The translations under genes were made by a program, and so were the position numbers. Positions 57,605 through 64,000 of a stretch of 64,000 bases of DNA are shown here, in pieces. Where the stretch lies: positions 76,668,724 through 76,732,723 of the forward strand of contig NC_134846.1 of the NCBI RefSeq assembly GCF_965363235.1, in the 5' to 3' direction. Source of the stretch: Mytilus galloprovincialis (lineage: Eukaryota > Mollusca > Bivalvia > Mytilida > Mytilidae). Position 1 is the first letter of the stretch, and each line of letters starts with the position of its first letter. The notes under the pieces were generated by a model. That model searched no databases. It saw only the letters and a program-made list of their open reading frames with translations, and was not told the origin of the DNA.

Positions 57605-58415
57605 TATATACATTGTTAATCTATTAAACTTGCAGCTGAATGTTTAAGTAGACATCTATCATCATCAATCTGTCTAGAAAATCAACCATCTAATTACTTT
57701 ACTGTTTGTGCTATTTATTAACTGTGCATTGCATAAAACATTGCCTGTTGTACTTGGATTCTATATAACTGCAGTTTTGGTTGATTTTATTTAAGTTAAC
57801 CCTATATGTGTGACTCCTGTCAGGGAGCTATTTTTCTTTGTCCTATTATTTTTAAATTAAATCCATATGTACATAACACACAAGTTCCGGGAAGTTTTAC
57901 ACTCCTACCTAGGAGTCTACTCCCGTTTTCGGAAGAAGAAGAAGAAGGATAAGATTTGGCCCTATTACATGTACTTGAACCAGAAAAAAAGCCCCAGAAT
58001 GATTCACTCCAGTCATACCTATTTGGTTAGATCTTCAATTTGAGAAAACATTTATAAGTTTCAGGAAACTTAATCAATGTCAGAAACAAATCTTAATTCA
58101 TGGATTTTTTTTTTTTTTACAGATTTTATTGATGCATGTAACAGACTATCCCCCAATTTTATTTATTCCTACTGATGTTTGGTCTATCAGATGAATCATT
58201 GCAGTGTGTCTGAACGAATGTCCAACAGTCATGTAATGAATTAAGTCTGATCATGAGATGTACTATAATGGTCTAAATTAATTATACATTATGAAGCTGT
58301 GAAACAGATATGAAACAATGTGAACTTTGGCATTTGTTATTTATGTCTAACATTGTCTAACTCATCCTATATCGATAAATCAATACATGCTTTCTTTCCA
58401 TTTTTCTATGTACAG
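57605..58415. other. Probable intron upstream of the first recognised TXNDC11-like exon
   Basis: AT-rich with a GAA run near 57940 and an oligo-T run near 58105. It ends in a pyrimidine tract and TACAG acceptor at 58411-58415. Confidence 0.45.
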
Positions 58416-61400
58416 TTTGAGGCAAGCTACTTTAACATCACCAGCAAAACCTCCTCGCCGATTTTTCCCAGCTGGATCAGCGGTTATAGACTTTCCTTAT
58501 GGAAACATGAATCCCATAGTGGACCTCCTACAGAAAGAAGAGATACTATTTGTAATGTATTATGCTCCGTGGTGTGCACAGTCTGTTAGTGTTAGAGAAG
58601 AATATCAAAAGGCAGCAAAATATTTGATTGATAAGGTATGTTGTATATATGTACCATTTTTTTTTATGTTATATACTAATCATTATGATTTATAGCCAAA
58701 ACTCAGCAATACTAATAAAAGTTTTTGTAAAAAAAAAACAACAAAGAAATATTTCAAAGGACAAAGAAACACAATGCAGAACAATACCATCTTTGTTTAA
58801 TATTCTTTGTTAAATGCAACACTTAATAGAAAACAAACTCAAACATTTAGTAATTTAGTAATGCCTTATGAAATGCAAATCAGTTTTAATTTCTAAATAA
58901 ATACAACATCTCTTATTATTTTTCCTGTATGAACAAACAATGAAGTTTACATTTGACACATGTACAATGTAGCATAAAACTATTAGTTGATGTTTAAAAA
59001 TAGTTATATATTTTTTAAGGTAAAGTTTGTTGGTGTGAACTGTTGGTGGCCAGAAGGAAGCTGTCGGAACACTTATAAATTTCTCAAGTATCCCGAATTA
59101 TATGTTTATCATACCAATCTAGATGGCTTTAAATTTAATGGTAGTTAAATTTATTTTTAACCTTTACAAAAAGGTGTTCCTACATTCATACACAGAAATT
59201 TTAATTTTAACCTTAACTGAAAAGTGTATCTACATGTACATTTATACATAGAAAGGTTATGGTATAATCACAGAAATGTTAATTTTGATCTTTTATAATT
59301 TTCATGTCATATATTATCAAAATGATCGTTGATTGAAATTAATTAAAACAACAGTAGTACCCTTTAAGATGTTGGAATAAAATCAACATATTCCTACAAG
59401 ACATTAGACAAATGTTAGAACAACATATTTTTTGTTGAGGCTGTTAATCACATTTAAATATAAATTAGTTGATCTCAAACCAAAATAATTAGAGCATTAA
59501 ACTAGAAAACAAAATATGAATAATAACACCAATTTATTTCATATGTTTCAGGTATTCCTACAGCAGATGAACTTGTTAGATTTGTAGAAGATATTTTATA
59601 TCCAATCACCTTACTACATTCTGTCGAGAGTATTAATAATTTTTCAGCTTTACATGATGTAAGTGATGTAAAACGCCAAAGAAAGGGTTACAAGACAATA
59701 TAAGTATATTTTAGTTAATTTATTTTGTACTTTTATAACTCTTGAGTTTTGATAGAAGCTGCAGTTTTAAGACATGACTAAAAAATAATTGGTATACATT
59801 TTTGAGAAAACAAACAAACAAAGGGAAAGACATATCAAGTGAGTGTCTGAATTAAGATTATTACTTGAATAAACATCATTTCTATGGTAAAACTTTTGTA
59901 CATTGTTATATAATTCAAGTATATTCACACACTGATTTAATGTCTCAATGCAGGAGTGGATCTGATGGGCAGGTGGGATGATACCAGAGAGCAGTCCTTA
60001 TAATAACAAGGAAATTGCAAACCCAGACATGGGGGACTAGTTTCAAGTTAATTTGAGTTGTCTTCCTTTAACCTGAAAATATACTACAATGTATAATGTT
60101 ATTTGTGTATAATATAATATTCATAAAGACAGGTGTTGTGTATAATGTTAATGTAGTGACTGTAGCTTTTACTAATTTAACAGAAGATGACTTCTTGTGT
60201 AAACCAATTTGAATGCATTGAGGTAGGTGTTGAGAAAAAGTTGAAAACATACAGTTGTTTATACTTTTCATTTGCTTTTAGTAGCTTTCCATGTCAGTTT
60301 ACAGAGGTGTGTGTCTTATAATTGCATCAGGTGAGACAGTTGTCTTTCTTTTTGTTATTTTTTTCACGTGTTAATTTGTTATTCCTGTTTCTATTTTCAG
60401 AATGTTGTGATAGGTAATTTTGATCTGTCAACCCCAACACCACCTGGATACAAAACCTATTATATATCAGCTATGAAGATGATTGAGTGGAGTAAGTACT
60501 TAGGCCAACTAAAATTAATTAGTAGATTTTCATCCAAAGTTTTAAAAAAAATGGGGCGGGTGGGAGGATTTTATTTTTTAAATTTTATTCAATTTGAAAC
60601 CTTCTTGTGGCGTGAACTTCATATATATGCAAGTGTTATAATTACAAAATTTAGCTTATACCATGTAAATGTTTAAACATGTATAAAGAATCGTACATAA
60701 TTCTTGAATAAACATCTCTGATTTGCAACGCGGACTGTTCTACATGCAATTTCTACTTTAGAAACATATTTTCAGCAAACAGTAAAACCATGGAGAAATT
60801 CTCTATTCATTTGACTACCAACTCCAAATTTATTTTGCTCTCTAAGCGATGGTTTGTAGTCCCCATAAACTTATGCAAATGCAATGGTGTGCGGCACAAG
60901 TATTATGAATGAAATGAACACTCAAACAAGTGTTGCCAGGAATAGTAAAGTTGGCGCTTTTAAGATTCTCAAGTTATGCAAGAAGTGACGCATATATAAT
61001 TACATTATAAATGGTATTTTGTGTTTTTAAACAAAAACAATAGCCATAGGTAAATCTAAGGGTTTTCTAGTACACAATGTGTGTTTGCCGACTTTTTGAA
61101 CTCTTTTTTTTCTATCAATTTGTTCCACGATTCTTGCACTTTGGAAATCATTCACAGCCCAAATTTGCTTACACAAAGTCAATGTATTATTAAATAAATC
61201 CACAATTTTCTGATGAAAGAAATTTCCAATTTGTGACATACCGCGATTTGCGTTGGACACAGCGTATTTAATACTCGTAACCCGAATATTTCATGCCCTT
61301 CTGGTAATCTTTCTATATTCTCCGTAGATGATACTGTCATCATTGAGCAGCAGATTTTGTCAACATAATCGTTTTAAAGTACTCGAAACAAGAAATATGA

Positions 61401-63402
61401 AAACCGAAATTTTATAAACAGGAAGTTCGAATGAAACGAAATTATTGACGGTTACCGGTAACGGAAATGAACAAAATCCGGAAATCGTAAATTTTGCAAA
61501 ATAAAAAAAATCGGGGCGGGACGATTTCAGAGGGGCGGGCGGGGATGAAAATCTATCAATTAATTTTAATTGGCCTTAATAACTAGAATATTTTATAATG
61601 GTTAGTCTAAATGACAACCTGTATTGGTTAAGTAAGAAATAATTGTTTGTGGTCACAATAACTTTAACTAAGTATAAATATTTATTATTAAATTAACTTT
61701 TATATATATGTCAAATGAGGTTTTTGACCCGGAAATATTATAGAGCATACGGGCAAGGGTCCTATTGCTGCTTAATTGTCTTTATCGAGGTTCAATAAGA
61801 ATTGGGGGTATACATTTCACAACATCAATGCAGGTTTTAAAATATAAATGATATCCTTTTTGACAAAAATTGTCTTCTGTACTTGTCTTTAAACATTCAG
61901 ATAGCCTTAGACAATTTGTTTATAATACTTCTTTTTAATTTCAGATCATCTTCAACCAGTAAAATTTAGTGTAGTCAATAAACCTTTATTGTCACAGCTA
62001 TTGGGAATGAACGATACAAAACAGTTTGTTATACTCAATTTAAATGGTTCATTTGTAAGTATTGTGTACACTAGAAAATTATATATAGTTGCAGTTCTGT
62101 AAACAAAGTGTTCATTCTCCAAGTGCCCTTTTATGTAACTTTTTTTGGTCAGATTACTAATGAGTATTCTATCTGCTATGCCTAATTGTTCTTAATTATC
62201 TTGATTATAGATAAAAAAAAGTTAAATAGCAAAAGTAAAGTGAAGCCTAAATTTTGACAACTAGATATAAGAAGATGTGGTATGAGTGCCAAGAGACAAC
62301 TCTCCATCCAAGTCACAATTAGTAAAAGATAAAAACATTATAGGTCTTAGTACAATCTTCACACCTAACAGCAAGCTATAAAGGGCCCCCAAAATGACTA
62401 GTGTAAAACCATTCAAGCGGGAAAACCAACAAATGTTATTAATATTCTATAAAATATTATTTTTGTTTGTCTCATTGACATAGTCAACATCTCTAAAGAA
62501 ATTATTGATTATTGTGATTTTATGTCATATCAGATATTATTCAGGAAAATATTTTTTTTTTAACAGATTTACCCAACACAAAATAATTTTACTTCTGACA
62601 GTATTGTCAAGTGGATTAATGAACACAGGTATGAGGTGAGAATGTAATATATGTTTTACTTGGTTATGTATTTTTTTTTTGTTATTCTTATAAAAATTAT
62701 GTTTTATTGTTACTTTTATATAATGTTCAGATAAATTGCTTAGATATTTGAGTCTGAGGGGACTTGTATGACATCAGAGATAAATAATTTGTTAATTGTG
62801 TTACCTCTTATTTTGTGTATGGAGTCACAACTCACCTGGCCCAAAAGGATTCTTTGCTTCTTTGTTGATTGTGACAATCAGTTATCTTCGGTTTCAAAAC
62901 ACAACCATTAATTAGCTGCCACATTTTAATTACAACACTGACAGAATGAAATGTTTTCTTGACATTATACGATATGTATGAGTAAAAAATGAATAAATCG
63001 TTCACAGAAAACTAAGTTTATGATGTATGCTGCATGCATTGGTTCAAGGATTGGATTAACGTTATTTCTCACCAGTCACTCATTTCCTTCATCTTTAAGT
63101 TGCAGAATGTATGTCTGCTCCAGTAAGATAATATTCATATAGGATTTGAATGTTTAGATACATCCTTTTTTTATTGCTGTACATTTATATACTGTTTTCT
63201 TGTTTGTATATATGTAAAAGTGTAAAAACTGTTTAGATTTTTAAAAATTTTACTTGCTTATAAATTGCAGAACTTAGTGAAATGGATATCAGTACCAGGA
63301 CACAAGAGTCTACAGTTATCTACACTATTAAACCGGGGACCAGTTTTATTGGTCTTTGCTCCAGTGAATAGGCTGCATACAGTGGACTTCTATTATCTCA
63401 TA
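58416..63402 (+). CDS. TXNDC11: TXNDC11-like thioredoxin-domain protein (partial, 7 exons)
   Basis: TXNDC11 is an ER membrane protein with thioredoxin-like domains, linked to dual-oxidase maturation and ER protein quality control. Exons: 58416-58635, 59020-59140, 59552-59658, 60401-60491, 61945-62054, 62567-62635, 63271-63402. All boundaries are GT-AG and all phases agree (283 codons). Family matches: YYAPWCAQS (human YAPWCGQS, a CxxS site), VGVNCWWPEGSCR (human AINCWWNQGKCR), YPELYVYH, PPGYKTYYISA, VKWINEH, LNRGPVLLVFAPVN. The start codon and N-terminal membrane anchor lie upstream or were not recognised, and the second thioredoxin domain lies beyond the window. Intron 4 carries a 1.07 kb transposon. 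The first exon enters in phase 2, so an earlier exon must exist. Confidence 0.88.
60503..61575. mobile_element. Harbinger-like non-autonomous element in TXNDC11 intron
   Basis: ~32-bp inverted ends, GGCCAACTAAAATTAATTAG at the left and the reverse complement of GGCCAATTAAAATTAATTGA at the right, each flanked by TTA. A 3-bp TTA duplication fits PIF/Harbinger. Next to each end is a G-rich patch (GGGGCGGG). It starts 11 bases after the exon 4 donor, yet the exons either side are intact. Frames inside are unsupported. Confidence 0.6.
62268..62420 (+). repeat. SINE-like repeat copy in TXNDC11 intron
   Basis: AAGAAGATGTGGTATGAGTG..CAACTCTCCATCCAAG variant, like 41110 and 48529, with AGCAAGCTATAAAGGGCCCC. 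Confidence 0.65.
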
Positions 63403-63722
63403 GTGAGTTATTAAAGATTTGACTAAAGATTTTACAAGTTTTCAGCCAAAAATGTTAAACCATCACTTAACCAAGTATTTTTTTCATGAGAACATGATTC
63501 ATTACATGTTCATTAAAATAAAAATATATTACAAACAAAATATGTTGATGAACTTCCTGATATAAGGTTCAAACAGAGGATCAAAAGTTATCACTGTTGA
63601 AAATGATGTGACCAAAAAAGTTGAATTCTTTAAAAAAAAGATTATGTTTTTTTGCCTTTTGATACATATAATAACTGTACATTAATGCTGGTGAATATTT
63701 CATGTTTATATTTCTTCATCAG

Positions 63723-63842
63723 ATATCACTTTTTTGGTACAGATTGCGTGCAATGCAATCAAAACCTTATGGAGCTGACTTGATATCTAAATCTTCCAAG
63801 CCTTATCACTACCTTTTTGATACACAAAATATAGTGCATTGA
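63723..63842 (+). other. Candidate alternative last exon after TXNDC11 exon 7
   Basis: After a pyrimidine-rich acceptor (TTTCTTCATCAG) the frame continues in the phase left by exon 7 (phase 0): ISLFWYRLRAMQSKPYGADL, then about 19 more residues and TGA. It does not resemble the next part of human TXNDC11, so it may be a short-isoform terminal exon or chance. Confidence 0.25.
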
Positions 63843-64000
63843 TCATAACATTCTAGATCCTATCCATTAACATTTTCAGAAATTTAACGTTGTAATATAT
63901 GCTCAGATATTCTACGCACAAAATAATGTTACACTTGTCAAGATAATAACATAACTTTTGCAGGGTGCATGAATCTAATAACCTTTTCTAAGAATATAAA

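Overview
This is eukaryotic nuclear DNA, almost certainly from a bivalve mollusc and most likely a Mytilus-type marine mussel. The evidence is AT-rich sequence, short exons with GT-AG junctions scattered through kilobases of intron, and dispersed repeat families of the kinds described from bivalves (pearl-like elements with 160-170 bp cores, hammerhead-bearing repeats, Helitron ends). The species is inferred, not proven. Most of the 64 kb is intron and repeat.

Layout. (1) 1-11970, + strand: seven exons of the co-chaperone E3 ubiquitin ligase CHIP/STUB1, lacking only the first residues. Its 7.5 kb first intron holds a TTAA-flanked inverted-repeat element, a pearl-like element and a Helitron. 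(2) 11971-18190: 3' flank and a 1.8 kb composite element (13350-15187), no gene seen. (3) 18677-45119: a segmental triplication of one two-gene cassette, an N-acetylneuraminate lyase-like (NPL-like) aldolase on + followed by a convergent, intronless rhodopsin-type GPCR on -. Cassette 1 (about 18.7-20.0 kb) is a relic of both genes. Cassette 2 (23348-32178) has an intact 11-exon, 307-residue NPL-like gene and a broken GPCR. Cassette 3 (about 34.3-45.1 kb) has a broken NPL copy, with the catalytic-lysine exon missing, frameshifts, a lost splice donor and a LINE insertion, and an intact 303-residue GPCR. The surviving gene differs between cassettes 2 and 3. (4) 47704-49643, - strand: two exons of a small two-pass membrane protein with PPxY motifs. 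(5) 50200-57600: repeats and retroelement debris. (6) 58416-63402, + strand: seven consecutive exons of a TXNDC11-like ER thioredoxin-domain protein that continues past the window.

The most notable non-coding signal is a dispersed repeat, tandem at 20803-21712 (+) and 45735-46738 (-) with single copies elsewhere, that carries a complete 44-nt hammerhead ribozyme core (CUGAUGA, stem II, GAA, stem III, GUC, plus a pairing stem I). Intact cores lie about 362 bp apart, so a tandem transcript would be predicted to cut itself into RNAs of about 362 nt. This is the architecture of animal retrozymes. The same repeat holds a second conserved 8-bp hairpin.

All calls come from reading the sequence; no database or folding software was used. 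Functions rest on recognisable family motifs and in-frame exon joining.
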